From contig JAFRLW010000012.1 of assembly GCA_017431035.1 (NCBI GenBank), forward strand, positions 1-64,000: a stretch of DNA of 64,000 nucleotides, written 5' to 3'. Position 1 is the stretch's first letter, and every line of letters begins with the position of its first letter. Below, one piece after another: positions 51,232-61,067 of this stretch. The translations under genes were made by a program, and so were the position numbers. The notes beneath the pieces are model-generated. The model worked only from the letters and a program-made list of their open reading frames with translations. It made no database searches and was not told the origin of the DNA. This DNA comes from Clostridia bacterium. GTDB taxonomy: Bacteria; Bacillota; Clostridia; Oscillospirales; Acutalibacteraceae.

Positions 51232-51750
51232 TTCATCTGCAAGAATCTCGGAAGAGAGGTCAAGCAGTTTTATATCGGTGTCGCCGGCTTTTTCCGCTGT
51301 TTCGTTAGAAAGCAGCACCACACAACCCGCAACGTCGCCCCCTGTGACTATCGGCGAGGCCGCCGCTATGGGAGAGCGGTAATCGTGAAGAGCGTTGGCG
51401 TTTTGGCGGTCTCTCACGGTGTTTCGCCCCTCCATAATATATTCAAGTTCTTTTGTGACGGTGCGGTCTATCACCTCTCGTTTTGAGATATTTGCCGCCG
51501 CTATGCAGGTGTCACGGTCGCAAATTAAGACCGATAGTTTTGTCATTTTACCGAGCGCCGCCGCACAGGAAACCGCCGCTTCCTTGACCTCGCCCACCAT
51601 AGAATACTTTTTGAAAATAACCTCTCCGCCCGAAGTGGTAAATATTTCAAGCGGGTCACCCTCTCGGATTTTCATAGTGCGCCTGATTTCTTTTGGTATA
51701 ACCACACGACCGAGATCGTCAATTCTTCTTACTATCCCCGTTGCTTTCAT
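51226..51750 (-). CDS. spoVT: Stage V sporulation protein T
   Basis: The 174-residue regulator has the SpoVT_AbrB domain MKATGIVRRIDDLGRVVIPK at its N-terminus and a GAF-like C-terminal domain (about 55-174). It controls forespore sigma-G genes in spore formers. GGAGAT is upstream of the ATG. This, with spoVAE, supports a spore-forming host. Confidence 0.93.
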   Translation of the reverse strand: MKATGIVRRIDDLGRVVIPKEIRRTMKIREGDPLEIFTTSGGEVIFKKYSMVGEVKEAAVSCAAALGKMTKLSVLICDRDTCIAAANISKREVIDRTVTKELEYIMEGRNTVRDRQNANALHDYRSPIAAASPIVTGGDVAGCVVLLSNETAEKAGDTDIKLLDLSSEILADEL

Positions 51751-51816
51751 ATAAAAAATCTCCTTACCTTACAATTCTTTTCTTTAGTATTTGTAAGATA
51801 GGGAGATTTATGCAAG

Positions 51817-52188
51817 TTATGGTTTTGATGTAATGTAATAATCTATCGCCTTTTTTACAAAGAGTGCGGTGCCGGCACCTGCGGCATTATCAATATTTTC
51901 TTTGAACCGTTTGTCCTCTACGTACATATTACCAAGGTTAACAAGCATTTCATCAGAGCAAGAGTAGTAATTTTCTGTGATGTATGCTTTTAGTTTTTCG
52001 ATTTTTGATATGACCTCGCCACTAAAAGGGTCTTTATCTCTAAGGGTTCCTATTTCTCTTATGATGTTCATAAGACCTTTTGAAAGTTCGGCTTCCTTTT
52101 CATTTGTTCGAGAGAGGGATTTTTTCTCGTATTCCTTATATTCGGCTGTGTTGCCGAAACGGTTTTTCACCTCATTTTTATAATCCAT
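51817..52188 (-). CDS. Stand-alone TipAS antibiotic-recognition domain protein
   Basis: The 123-residue helical protein is a full TipAS domain (FGNTAEYKEYEKKS; EKLKAYITENYYSCSDEMLV; LGNMYVEDKRFKENID) without the MerR HTH of TipA. TipAS domains bind thiopeptide or albicidin-like antibiotics, so it may sequester such a drug. GGAGGTG precedes the ATG. It is 19 bp downstream of the glycosyltransferase gene on the same strand and may share its transcript. Confidence 0.78.
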   Translation of the reverse strand: MDYKNEVKNRFGNTAEYKEYEKKSLSRTNEKEAELSKGLMNIIREIGTLRDKDPFSGEVISKIEKLKAYITENYYSCSDEMLVNLGNMYVEDKRFKENIDNAAGAGTALFVKKAIDYYITSKP

Positions 52189-52207
52189 AGCGGCACCTCC
52201 GGACTAA

Positions 52208-54346
52208 CTATATATCAAGTAAAAACCAGTATTTTAAGGTAAAATTGGGGTTATAAAACGGATCGTGCTTTATATATTTGTCCCACTTTTTATACATATA
52301 CTCTTGTTCGGACTGAAATCTTTTGAACTTACTGGAAGTTGTATCATATCCTCTTGATTTTGACTCATAGTGGAGAAGTTCTGCCATAGGAACAAAAACA
52401 TTATAGTACCCTTTATCAAGCAGTTTCATATTAAAATCAACATCATTGTATGCAACTTTTAAATCCTCTTCTAAGCCGCCGACACTCTCAAACTTTTCTT
52501 TAGAAACAACAAGGCAGGCGGCCGTGTTTGCAGCATAATTATATGGCACACAAAGTCTGCCATATAATCCGGTGTCGTTTTTAGAACTTCCCAGATAGGC
52601 GTGAGATGCAACTCCGCCAAGACCCATTATAGTACCTGCGTGCTGCACGGTCATATCCGGATAAAAAAGTTTTGCGCCTACTGTTCCGATATGAGGTTGC
52701 ATAGCATAACCCAGCATAATTGAGAGCCAGTTCCCGTTGAGAATCTCGGTGTCGTTATTAAGTAAACAGATGTATTCTCCTGCCGCTTCGTTGATAGCGA
52801 GATTGTTTATTTTTGAATAGTTAAACTCACAAAGTGCATCAATGACACGAAAATTAGAATATTTGGATTTATATTTTTCGAATAATTTGAAGGTTTCCGG
52901 CTTTTCGCTATTGTTGTTAACAAGAATAACCTCGTAATTCTTATACGTGGTTTTTGAGAAAAGAGAAGAAAGGCATTTTTCGGTGACATCTGCAAGGTCT
53001 TTTGTCGGGATTATAATTGACACAAGAGGATCGCCGGGGGTTTCATAAAACACCTTATAATAAGTTGTTTTTTCATCAATTTCAACATGCGCAGAAATGT
53101 TGTTACGTGCAAAGTGGTCTTCAAGCGCAGTTTTTCCACGTTCGAGAGCATAATTTTTACTGCTTAAAACTTTGGCTGTTGAACCCTCGACCATTCGCCA
53201 GTGGTATAAAATACGGGGGATATGATGAATGTGTTTGGCCTTTTCGGTTGCACGCAAAAACAGATCGTAATCTTGCGCACCTTCATATCCTTTTCTAAAA
53301 CCGCCCGCTTCTCTAAACAAACTCTTTTTTATTACGGTTAAGTGACAAATATAATTCATTGATAAGATGGTGTCGGGAGACCAGTCGGGCTTGAAATGAG
53401 GATAGCATCTTCTACCGTAATCATCGATTTTATCTTCATCGCTGTATAGAAAGTCAATATCAGGATTATCGTTTATTGCTTTTGCAACAAGGTAAAGGGC
53501 ATCCTCGGTTATTTCGTCGTCATCATCCATAAGGGCGACATACTCTCCCGAAGCCATTTCGAAACAATCGTTTGTAGCTACGGATATATGCCCGTTTTCT
53601 TTTCTGTATTTTACTTTTATACGGCTGTCTTTATTTTCATACTTTGATAAAGTCTCCTTTGTTTCGTTGTTTGTTGAACAGTCATCCACGAGGCAAACTT
53701 CAAAATTGTCATATTTTTGAGAAAGAATGGAATCAAGACATTTGCTTAAATAAGAACTGCCAATATTATAAACGGGTATTAAAAAACTTATTAGGGGCTT
53801 ATAATTAAGTTCTTTATATTCGGTTTTTCCCTCGTGTTTTTCAATCCATTTAGAATACTCGAAAACGTTGTTTGGGTCATAGAAAGGCGAAAGAGCGTTT
53901 CGTTTGATTTTGCGTATCATTTCCATGAAATATTGCTTTAGCATAACCGGAGGAACCAAAAAGTGATGTCTTTTCCAAAGAATACGTATTCCACCGAAAA
54001 AAAGATGAACACAAATATTCAGCTTGTTAAAGACTCTTAAAATCTTTTTTAATCCCGACGCTAAATACAATCTAAAAAGACTGTTCTTAAAATGTACTTG
54101 ACATAATGCTTTGCCGTTATCGTCACATAGCAAAACATTTATTGATTTTGATTCTTTTGGAACAAATGCGTTCATAAAAAACTTTTTGTCATTACCAAAA
54201 TGCACCTGATTAAACGAAAAGTTTTTTCCGTCACATATAAGGACGGGCTGAACACTATTGTTTTCGAATTCTCCCTCTATACTTAAAAGAGGCTTTTTTA
54301 TTCCCAAAAGGGATTTACGTTTAATAACAATTTTGTTGTCGTCCAT
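52208..54346 (-). CDS. Two-domain family 2 glycosyltransferase
   Basis: The 712-residue protein has an N-terminal region (1-180) of unknown fold with a hydrophobic stretch. A first GT2 domain begins at about 185 (LISFLIPVYNIGSS; ALMDDDDEIT), and a second at about 440 (SIIIPTKDLADVTE; YICLLNNDTEIL). The end carries AYNDVDFNMKLLDKGYYNVF, typical of rhamnosyltransferase-like enzymes (RfbF type). It builds a surface polysaccharide. It is divergent from the Wzm/Wzt genes. Confidence 0.88.
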   Translation of the reverse strand: MDDNKIVIKRKSLLGIKKPLLSIEGEFENNSVQPVLICDGKNFSFNQVHFGNDKKFFMNAFVPKESKSINVLLCDDNGKALCQVHFKNSLFRLYLASGLKKILRVFNKLNICVHLFFGGIRILWKRHHFLVPPVMLKQYFMEMIRKIKRNALSPFYDPNNVFEYSKWIEKHEGKTEYKELNYKPLISFLIPVYNIGSSYLSKCLDSILSQKYDNFEVCLVDDCSTNNETKETLSKYENKDSRIKVKYRKENGHISVATNDCFEMASGEYVALMDDDDEITEDALYLVAKAINDNPDIDFLYSDEDKIDDYGRRCYPHFKPDWSPDTILSMNYICHLTVIKKSLFREAGGFRKGYEGAQDYDLFLRATEKAKHIHHIPRILYHWRMVEGSTAKVLSSKNYALERGKTALEDHFARNNISAHVEIDEKTTYYKVFYETPGDPLVSIIIPTKDLADVTEKCLSSLFSKTTYKNYEVILVNNNSEKPETFKLFEKYKSKYSNFRVIDALCEFNYSKINNLAINEAAGEYICLLNNDTEILNGNWLSIMLGYAMQPHIGTVGAKLFYPDMTVQHAGTIMGLGGVASHAYLGSSKNDTGLYGRLCVPYNYAANTAACLVVSKEKFESVGGLEEDLKVAYNDVDFNMKLLDKGYYNVFVPMAELLHYESKSRGYDTTSSKFKRFQSEQEYMYKKWDKYIKHDPFYNPNFTLKYWFLLDI

Positions 54347-54391
54347 AATAAAAATCCTTTCTTTTATAATGTTTTATAAAAGATTTTAATT

Positions 54392-54420
54392 ATTATAGCT
54401 TTACCTTCCGAAAAAGTCAA
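54392..54420 (-). promoter_or_regulatory. Promoter of glycosyltransferase gene
   Basis: On the minus strand TTGACT (54420-54415) and TATAAT (54397-54392) are 17 bp apart. Confidence 0.78.
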
Positions 54421-54441
54421 CAACGCTTGGCCTTGTGCTAC

Positions 54442-54470
54442 TTGTAAAAAACAATCAAATAAGATATAAT
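54442..54470 (+). promoter_or_regulatory. Promoter of polysaccharide exporter genes
   Basis: TTGTAA (54442-54447) and TATAAT (54465-54470) are 17 bp apart. The -35 lies 22 bp from the -35 of the divergent glycosyltransferase promoter. Confidence 0.75.
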
Positions 54471-54499
54471 AAAACTAATAAAACAACGGAGGGGAAGAA

Positions 54500-55369
54500 A
54501 TGATAGACAAAAACGAGTTTGACACCGTGATAACGGCGAAGCCCCGTTTTTTTGACCTGCACTTAAAAGAAACTTTTCGCTACAAAGACCTTTGTCTTTT
54601 ATTTGTAAAGCGGGATTTCAAAGCCGGATACAAGCAGACTATACTGGGTCCCGTGTGGGCTATAATACAACCGCTTCTTACAACTGTTATGTTCTTTTTT
54701 GTTTTCGGAAAACTCGCCCGACTTGACACTTCTGACATAACGGGTAATTTTGTCGTGCCGAGATTTTTGTTCTACTTCGGCTCAAGTATATGCTGGAGTT
54801 ATTTTGCTTCAACTTTACAGGCGACCTCCAACACCTTTTTGCAAAACCGAGCCGTAATGGGCAAGGTTTATTACCCACGCTTTGTGTCGCCTTTGTCTAC
54901 CGCCGTTTCTCACCTTATTTCGTTTTTTATTCAGTTTGCGCTGCTTGCGGCGGCATATATATACTATTTGTCACGTGACCTCGGCGATATGAAAATAACG
55001 CCCTATCTGCTTCTTTTTCCTCTTTGCATAATACAGTTAATGATGCTAAGCCTCGGGCTTGGAATAATAATTTCTTCGGTGACGACAAAATACCGTGATC
55101 TTGCGATGCTTGTATCTTTCGGGCTTCAGATTTTGCATTATCTTTGCCCTGTTGCATACGGGCTTAGCATTGTTCCCGAAAAATATATGCGTATATATAT
55201 GTTAAACCCCGTGACGCCTATACTCACAACTTTCAGGTTCTCGCTTTTCGGCGGTGGATATTTTAATATGTTCTATTTTGTCGTAAGCCTTGCCGTTACG
55301 TTAGTGATATTCTTTGCGGGACTCTTCCTTTTCGGCAGAGTTGAGCGCACCTTTATGGATACGATTTAA
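54500..55369 (+). CDS. Polysaccharide ABC transporter permease (Wzm/TagG-like)
   Basis: The 289-residue membrane protein has six helices and the ABC-2 family start DLCLLFVKRDFKAGYKQTIL followed by GPVWAIIQPLLTTVMF. It pairs with the ATPase gene 11 bp downstream to export an undecaprenyl-linked polysaccharide or teichoic acid. GGAGGGG precedes the ATG. Confidence 0.9.
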   Translation: MIDKNEFDTVITAKPRFFDLHLKETFRYKDLCLLFVKRDFKAGYKQTILGPVWAIIQPLLTTVMFFFVFGKLARLDTSDITGNFVVPRFLFYFGSSICWSYFASTLQATSNTFLQNRAVMGKVYYPRFVSPLSTAVSHLISFFIQFALLAAAYIYYLSRDLGDMKITPYLLLFPLCIIQLMMLSLGLGIIISSVTTKYRDLAMLVSFGLQILHYLCPVAYGLSIVPEKYMRIYMLNPVTPILTTFRFSLFGGGYFNMFYFVVSLAVTLVIFFAGLFLFGRVERTFMDTI

Positions 55370-55380
55370 GGGGGCGGAAT

Positions 55381-56649
55381 ATGAATATTGCTATAAAAGT
55401 TGAAAATATCAGCAAAAAATACAAACTCGGACAAATAGGGGTCACAACTCTAAGAGAGGAACTTTCCCGCCTTGGCGCAAAAATAAAAAGAAAAGAAGAC
55501 CCGCTACTTAAAATCGGACAGAAGCCCGGCAAAAACTTTTATGCGCTAAACGATATATCCTTTAGCGTTAATAAGGGTGAGAGAATAGGAATAATCGGCA
55601 AAAACGGAGCCGGAAAATCAACCCTCTTAAAAATTATCTCCCGCATTACAGCGCCTACATCAGGCAGTATCGGCATAAACGGAAAAATTGCTTCTATGCT
55701 GGAGGTCGGAACGGGTTTTCACCCCGAACTCACCGGTAGAGAGAATATTTATATGAACGGCGCAATACTCGGTATGACAAGGAAAGAAATTGACGAAAAA
55801 TGCGAAAAAATTATTGATTTTTCCGAGTGCCGAGAGTTTATTGATACACCGGTAAAGCGTTATTCAAGCGGTATGTACGTAAAACTCGCCTTTTCGGTTG
55901 CGGCTCATCTTGACAGCGATATACTCATTATGGATGAGGTTTTGGCGGTGGGCGATATGGCGTTCCAGCAAAAATGTTTGGAAAAAATGGACGAGATTTC
56001 AAGAAATGACGGCAAAACGATACTCTACGTTTCGCACAATATGAATACTATAAGAAGTCTTTGTGACAGGTGTATCGTGCTGGATAAAGGAAAGATAATT
56101 TTTGACGGAAAAACCGAAAAAGCCATAGAGGTTTATCTCGGCACATTAAAGGTTGCGTCAAGGATAAATAAAGTAAAGACTGAAAGCAGAATAAAAGAAC
56201 GTTTGCTTGACGGCTTCGCTTTTGAAACGCTCACTCTTGCCGACAGAGAAAAAGCAAGATACAAAACAGGCGAAAAAATGCGATTTTTCACCACCGAAAA
56301 TGTAAATAAAGATTTAAGTGGAGTGCGTTTTCGTGCGGCGATAAGCCGTCCTGACGGCACGGCGGTTACAAGTTTTGTGACATATGACGGCATAAATATT
56401 AAAAAAGGCGAAAACCAAAAAACCGAGTTTACGCTGGATATTTCCGCCCTTGCCCCCGGACGATATAATATGATACTCGGCGCATACAAAGGAACAAAAC
56501 CGGGCAACCCCCTTTATTTTGACATAATAGTCAGAGGAACAATCAATTTTGAGGTTACAGCCGACGAAGATTTCAAAGCCGGCAACTACTGGAACCATAC
56601 GAAATGGGGAAGTATTGTAGGCGGTCCGATAGAGGCAAAACAAATATAA
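55381..56649 (+). CDS. Polysaccharide ABC transporter ATPase (Wzt-like)
   Basis: The 422-residue ATPase has Walker A GKNGAGKST (about 73-81), signature YSSGMYVKLAF, Walker B ILIMDEVLAVGD and the H-loop SHN. Residues after about 260 form a Wzt-type C-terminal beta-sandwich (SGVRFRAAISRPDG; GRYNMILGAYKG), the module that recognises the O-antigen end sugar in Wzt. TagH lacks such a domain. Confidence 0.9.
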   Translation: MNIAIKVENISKKYKLGQIGVTTLREELSRLGAKIKRKEDPLLKIGQKPGKNFYALNDISFSVNKGERIGIIGKNGAGKSTLLKIISRITAPTSGSIGINGKIASMLEVGTGFHPELTGRENIYMNGAILGMTRKEIDEKCEKIIDFSECREFIDTPVKRYSSGMYVKLAFSVAAHLDSDILIMDEVLAVGDMAFQQKCLEKMDEISRNDGKTILYVSHNMNTIRSLCDRCIVLDKGKIIFDGKTEKAIEVYLGTLKVASRINKVKTESRIKERLLDGFAFETLTLADREKARYKTGEKMRFFTTENVNKDLSGVRFRAAISRPDGTAVTSFVTYDGINIKKGENQKTEFTLDISALAPGRYNMILGAYKGTKPGNPLYFDIIVRGTINFEVTADEDFKAGNYWNHTKWGSIVGGPIEAKQI

Positions 56650-56677
56650 AAAATCGCCCCTCGGGGCGATTTTTTTA
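56647..56677 (+). terminator. Terminator after Wzt-like gene
   Basis: AAAAAATCGCCCC and GGGGCGATTTTTTT pair with a short TC loop. Confidence 0.9.
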
Positions 56678-56679
56678 TC

Positions 56680-56762
56680 AGATGACAGATGTCAGATGTC
56701 AAATGTCAGACGGTAGACGGCAGACGGCAGACGGCAGGTGTCAGGCGGAGCCTGACGGAATA
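56680..56762. repeat. Degenerate tandem tract (CAGATGT, AGACGGC units)
   Basis: Tandem CAGATGT copies are followed by four AGACGGC/AGACGGT heptamers, then CAGGTGTCAGGCGGAGCCTG. Related to the tract at 44287-44345. Confidence 0.6.
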
Positions 56763-56782
56763 AAGAAGCCGCCGCCTTACAA

Positions 56783-57328
56783 TTATTTAATGCAGTATGT
56801 TCTATAGGTTTCGCCGTCAAGGGTTTTGAAAAAGAAAGTGCCGTTATCATAGAGGATAAAACCTCGCTCGCTTCCGCCACGTGGAAGAGAAACCGAGCCC
56901 GGATTCATATAGATATAATCTCCTCTCATTTCAAGCGCCGGGATATGACTGTGACCGCAAAGCAGAATATCCCCCTTGTTCAAAACGGGCGGTGAATAAG
57001 GTCCGTATATATGACCATGGGTAGCAAAAATACCGACGCCGTCAAAGTTAAGCCTAATAAAATCATCGGTAACCGAAAAATTAAGCACAACGTCATCAAC
57101 CTCGGCGTCACAGTTTCCACGCACGGAAATCACCTTATCGCTTATCTCGTTCAGTTGCTCTATTACGCTTTTTGGTCCCCAGCCGTTTGGCAGGTCGTTT
57201 CGTGGTCCGTGATACAAAATATCGCCGAGAAGAAGCAGTTTATCCGCCTTTTCATTTTTCATATGCCAAAGCAGTTTTTGACAACACTCAGCCGAGCCGT
57301 GTATATCGGAGGCTATTATCCATTTCAT
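56783..57328 (-). CDS. yfcE: Phosphodiesterase YfcE
   Basis: The 181-residue calcineurin-fold metallophosphoesterase begins MKWIIASDIHGSAECCQKLL. GDILYHGPRN, GNCD and GHSHIP supply the metal ligands. Start ATG 57328 follows AAGGTGAT. It is a general phosphodiesterase; its in vivo substrate is unknown. Confidence 0.9.
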   Translation of the reverse strand: MKWIIASDIHGSAECCQKLLWHMKNEKADKLLLLGDILYHGPRNDLPNGWGPKSVIEQLNEISDKVISVRGNCDAEVDDVVLNFSVTDDFIRLNFDGVGIFATHGHIYGPYSPPVLNKGDILLCGHSHIPALEMRGDYIYMNPGSVSLPRGGSERGFILYDNGTFFFKTLDGETYRTYCIK

Positions 57329-57406
57329 AATTATCACCTTAAGTAAGTTGTTTGTATTATTCTATCACAAAAACCGCAGTTTTTCACTAGAAAAATGATT
57401 TTTTTG

Positions 57407-57435
57407 TTGACATAAAGGGTATGCGGTGATATACT
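57407..57435 (+). promoter_or_regulatory. Promoter upstream of glycine riboswitch
   Basis: TTGACA (57407-57412) and TATACT (57430-57435) are 17 bp apart, a near-consensus sigma-A promoter. Confidence 0.82.
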
Positions 57436-57483
57436 AACGAAAAATAAATATTCTGTGAAGTATGCGGGATAGATAGACCGTAT

Positions 57484-57568
57484 ATGGAGAATACTCCGGA
57501 GAATTTCTTAAATGAAATGCCGAAGGTGCAAGGCGAAAGCCGAATCTCTCAGGCAAAAGGATGGAGCA
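57484..57568 (+). ncRNA. Glycine riboswitch (single aptamer)
   Basis: ACTCCGGAGAATTTC, GAAATGCCGAAGGTGCAAGG and AATCTCTCAGGCAAAAGGAT then GGAGC match the glycine aptamer core: CCGAAG, CTCTCAGG and GCAAAAGGA. Only one full aptamer is evident. The segment before it (57463-57490, TAGACCGTATATGG) may be a ghost or linker partner. The downstream gene is a likely glycine/alanine symporter, consistent with glycine control. Confidence 0.88.
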
Positions 57569-57597
57569 AAATCTGTTTTGGGTTTTTCCTTTTCTTT

Positions 57598-57620
57598 TGT
57601 CGCAAAAATGCGGCTTTTTT
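57598..57620 (+). terminator. Riboswitch expression platform/terminator
   Basis: GTCGCA-AAAA-TGCGGC followed by TTTTTTT, between aptamer and symporter, is a likely glycine-controlled intrinsic terminator. Confidence 0.6.
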
Positions 57621-57659
57621 TATTTTTATGAGAGTATATTATGTTAGGAGATGTTTTGG

Positions 57660-59060
57660 TTGGAGAAGTTTTTAGAGTACATTGAACTTGTAAACGGTAA
57701 AATCAATGATTTTGCCTGGGGTCCTGTTATGCTGGTGCTTCTTGTTGGAACGGGCATATTTTTAAGCGCGAGAACCGGATTTGTTCAGGTTAGAAAATTC
57801 GGCTACATTATGAAAAACACGATAGGTTCTCTATTTAAGAAAAAGGACAAAAAGGACCACGGCAACAACCTTTCGCCTTTCCAGGCGGTATCTACCGCAC
57901 TTGCGGGTACGGTTGGTACGGGTAATATTGCCGGTGTTACGGGCGCTATATTTACAGGCGGCGTCGGCGCTGTTTTCTGGATGTGGGTTTCGGCGTTTTT
58001 CGGTATGTGCACAAAATACGCCGAGATTACTTTGGCAATTCGCTATCGTGAAACCGACGAAAAGGGTCAAAATCACGGCGGTCCTATGTATTACATAACA
58101 AAGGGACTCGGCAAAAACTGGAAATGGCTTGCGGTTATATTTGCCGTTTTCGGCGGACTCGCTTCCTTTGGTATAGGCAATATTGCTCAAAGCAGCGAGA
58201 TTTCGGGAGCTCTCGGCTCTCTGTTTGGTCTAAAACCGCTGGTTGCCGGTATAATTCTTGCCGTATTAGTTGCCATAGTTATTATAGGTAACGTTAAACG
58301 TGTCGGTCAGGTAACAAGTTTGCTTGTTCCGTTTATGTCGGTTTTCTATATCATTTGCGGTATAGTGGTTATAGCAATGCGTATAACCGAAATACCCGGT
58401 GTTTTCGGTATGATATTCAAAGAGGCTTTCTCTTTCCGTGCGATAGGCGGCGGTATTTTCGGCTACGTTATCACTCAGGCTATGCGTCAAGGATTTGCCC
58501 GTGGTGTTTTCTCTAACGAGGCAGGTTTAGGCTCTGCGCCTATAGCCCATGCGGCTTCTTCCACCGACGAGCCTTGCGAACAGGCTATGTGGGGCGTGTT
58601 TGAGGTGTTTATTGATACAATAATCATCTGCACGATAACCGCTTTTGCCGTTATTCTTTCAGGTCTTTATACAGGCAGCCTTGATGATTATACTTCAAAG
58701 GGCGCTGCGGCGGCTAAAGCGTTTAACAGTATTTTGCCGGGAACTGTAGGCGGTATCGTTATTGAGATAAGCCTTTTGTTCTTTGCGCTTTCTACAATAC
58801 TCGGTTGGTTCTACTACGGTCAAACCTGCTTTGCATACCTTACAAAGCGCAATCGTGTTGTTGACTATATATACAAGATTGTTTTTGTTGCGGTTTGCGT
58901 TATAGGCGCCGTAGGCTCAGGCAAACTGATGTGGGATATTTCGGATACCCTTAACGGACTTATGGCTATTCCTAACCTTATAGCGCTGTTGCTGCTAAGC
59001 TCGGTTGTCGCAAAGGAAACAAAAAATTATTTTTCTAAAAACACTCACAAATTAAAGTAA
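57660..59060 (+). CDS. Sodium:alanine/glycine symporter (AGCS family)
   Basis: The protein of about 466 residues has 11 or so helices. Family patterns include GTGNIAGVTGAIFTGGVGAV, GGPMYYITKGLGKNW and GVFSNEAGLGSAPIAHAAS. I choose TTG 57660 (AGGAG nine bases before), giving MEKFLEYIELVNGKINDF, the usual start; ATG 57651 sits directly on the ribosome site. Riboswitch control by glycine supports glycine or alanine transport. With excess glycine, uptake or efflux would be tuned; direction is not shown. Confidence 0.92.
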   Translation: MEKFLEYIELVNGKINDFAWGPVMLVLLVGTGIFLSARTGFVQVRKFGYIMKNTIGSLFKKKDKKDHGNNLSPFQAVSTALAGTVGTGNIAGVTGAIFTGGVGAVFWMWVSAFFGMCTKYAEITLAIRYRETDEKGQNHGGPMYYITKGLGKNWKWLAVIFAVFGGLASFGIGNIAQSSEISGALGSLFGLKPLVAGIILAVLVAIVIIGNVKRVGQVTSLLVPFMSVFYIICGIVVIAMRITEIPGVFGMIFKEAFSFRAIGGGIFGYVITQAMRQGFARGVFSNEAGLGSAPIAHAASSTDEPCEQAMWGVFEVFIDTIIICTITAFAVILSGLYTGSLDDYTSKGAAAAKAFNSILPGTVGGIVIEISLLFFALSTILGWFYYGQTCFAYLTKRNRVVDYIYKIVFVAVCVIGAVGSGKLMWDISDTLNGLMAIPNLIALLLLSSVVAKETKNYFSKNTHKLK

Positions 59061-59126
59061 AAAGCAATTTGTATTTCGGGCGGTAAGACAAAAATCTTAC
59101 CGCCCGTATTTTTTATCTTTTTTCGG

Positions 59127-59155
59127 TTGTAAAATAAAACTTATTATGGTACACT
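59127..59155 (+). promoter_or_regulatory. Promoter of lepA
   Basis: TTGTAA (59127-59132) and TACACT (59150-59155) are 17 bp apart. A leader of about 45 nt precedes the ATG. Confidence 0.6.
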
Positions 59156-59205
59156 ATACTATGTATAAATATATATAGATAAAATCATATAAAAGAGGAG
59201 AAAAA

Positions 59206-61011
59206 ATGGCTTTCCCGCTTAAAAATATCAGAAACTTTTGTATAGTGGCGCATATAGACCACGGAAAATCCACCCTCGCCGACCGACTTCTTGAACTGAC
59301 GAGTTCGGTTGCCGAGCGTGATATGGAAGAACAAATACTCGACAGTATGGACCTTGAGCGTGAGAGAGGTATCACCATAAAGGCGCACGCCGTCACCCTT
59401 TACTATAAAGCAAAGGACGGCGAGGAGTATGAACTGAACCTTATCGACACGCCGGGACACGTTGACTTTAACTATGAGGTTTCAAGAAGCCTTGCCGCTT
59501 GTGAGGGGGCGGTGCTTGTTGTTGACGCTTCGCAGGGTATTGAGGCGCAAACCCTTGCAAACACCTATCTTGCCGCCGACCACGGACTTGAAATACTGCC
59601 GGTTATAAACAAAATAGACCTGCCTAGTGCCGACCCCGAAAGAGTGAAACAGGAGATAGAGGATATCATAGGCATACCGGCGGATAACGCACCGCTTATC
59701 TCGGCTAAAACGGGACTCAACACCGAACAGGTTTTAGAGCGAATAGTAAACGATATACCGGCGCCTACGGGCGACCGTGACGCTCCGCTTAAATGCCTTA
59801 TATTTGACTCTTATTATGATGCATATAAAGGGGTTATCGTTTATTTCCGTGTTATGTCGGGAAAAATACGTGTGGGCGACAAGGTTAAAATGATGGCGAC
59901 CTCTTCTACATTTGACGTTATAGAACTCGGCAGGAAGAGGGCGACCGCTATGGAGCCTTGCAATGAACTTCTTGCCGGCGAGGTTGGATATTTTGCCGCC
60001 TCTATAAAATCGGTTACTGAGGCACGTGTCGGTGACACCATTACCGGCGCAGATAATCCCGCCAAAGAGGCGCTGCCCGGTTATAAAAATGTTAAACCGG
60101 TGGTCTTTTGCGGTATTTACCCTGCCGACGGGGCAAAGTACCCGGATCTCAGGGAAGCGCTTGAACGTTTGCAGTTAAACGACGCCTCTCTCCTTTTTGA
60201 GCCCGAAACATCAAAGGCGCTCGGTTTTGGTTTCCGTTGCGGATTTTTGGGACTTCTTCATATGGAGATAATAGAGGAACGTCTTGAGAGAGAATATAAT
60301 CTTGAAATAATTGTTACGGCGCCCTCGGTTAAGTACCTTTTTGAACTGACCGACGGCAGCGAGATTTTTGTCGATAACCCGACCAACTACCCCGACCAGT
60401 CGGTAGTGGCTCGTTCTCTTGAGCCGATATCGGAGGTGCACATATACTCCCCGAGTTCTTTTGTAGGAACCATAATGGGACTTTGTGAGGAACACAGAGG
60501 CGAGTATAAGGATATGAAATATATGGGCGACAGGGTGGATATTCACTACGTTATGCCGACGGGTGAAATAGTTTATGACTTTTTTGACGCACTGAAATCC
60601 TGCACTAAAGGATATGCAAGTTTTGATTATGAGCCTATGGGATACAAGCCGAGTGAACTTGTGAAACTTGACGTTATGCTCGCAGGGGAAACGGTAGACG
60701 CATTGTCCTTTATCGTTCACGCTTCAAACGCTTATGCAAGGGCGAGAAGAATAGCCGAAAAACTCAAAGAGTTTATCCCCAGACAGATGTTTGAGGTGCC
60801 GGTGCAGGTTGCGGTCGGCGGAAAGATAATCGCAAGAGAAACGGTCAAGGCGTTTAGAAAAGACGTTTTGGCAAAATGTTACGGCGGCGATATAACGAGA
60901 AAGAAAAAGTTGCTTGAAAAACAAAAAGAGGGCAAAAAGAAAATGCGTAAGCTCGGCTCGGTAGAGGTGCCGAAAGACGCCTTTATGGCGGTGCTTAAAC
61001 TTGACGATTAA
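59206..61011 (+). CDS. lepA: Elongation factor 4 (LepA)
   Basis: The 601-residue translational GTPase has G1 [16 protein letters not shown] (about 15-30), the G2 threonine in ERGITIKA, G3 DTPGHVDF and G4 NKIDLP. The C-terminal LepA domain ends [20 protein letters not shown]. The length is normal. It acts on stalled or mistranslocated ribosomes. Confidence 0.97.
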   Translation: MAFPLKNIRNFCIVAHIDHGKSTLADRLLELTSSVAERDMEEQILDSMDLERERGITIKAHAVTLYYKAKDGEEYELNLIDTPGHVDFNYEVSRSLAACEGAVLVVDASQGIEAQTLANTYLAADHGLEILPVINKIDLPSADPERVKQEIEDIIGIPADNAPLISAKTGLNTEQVLERIVNDIPAPTGDRDAPLKCLIFDSYYDAYKGVIVYFRVMSGKIRVGDKVKMMATSSTFDVIELGRKRATAMEPCNELLAGEVGYFAASIKSVTEARVGDTITGADNPAKEALPGYKNVKPVVFCGIYPADGAKYPDLREALERLQLNDASLLFEPETSKALGFGFRCGFLGLLHMEIIEERLEREYNLEIIVTAPSVKYLFELTDGSEIFVDNPTNYPDQSVVARSLEPISEVHIYSPSSFVGTIMGLCEEHRGEYKDMKYMGDRVDIHYVMPTGEIVYDFFDALKSCTKGYASFDYEPMGYKPSELVKLDVMLAGETVDALSFIVHASNAYARARRIAEKLKEFIPRQMFEVPVQVAVGGKIIARETVKAFRKDVLAKCYGGDITRKKKLLEKQKEGKKKMRKLGSVEVPKDAFMAVLKLDD

Positions 61012-61067
61012 AAAAAGACTTATTGTCCTTAATGGTAATAAGTCAACAATCACAAAAGGAGAAGATT

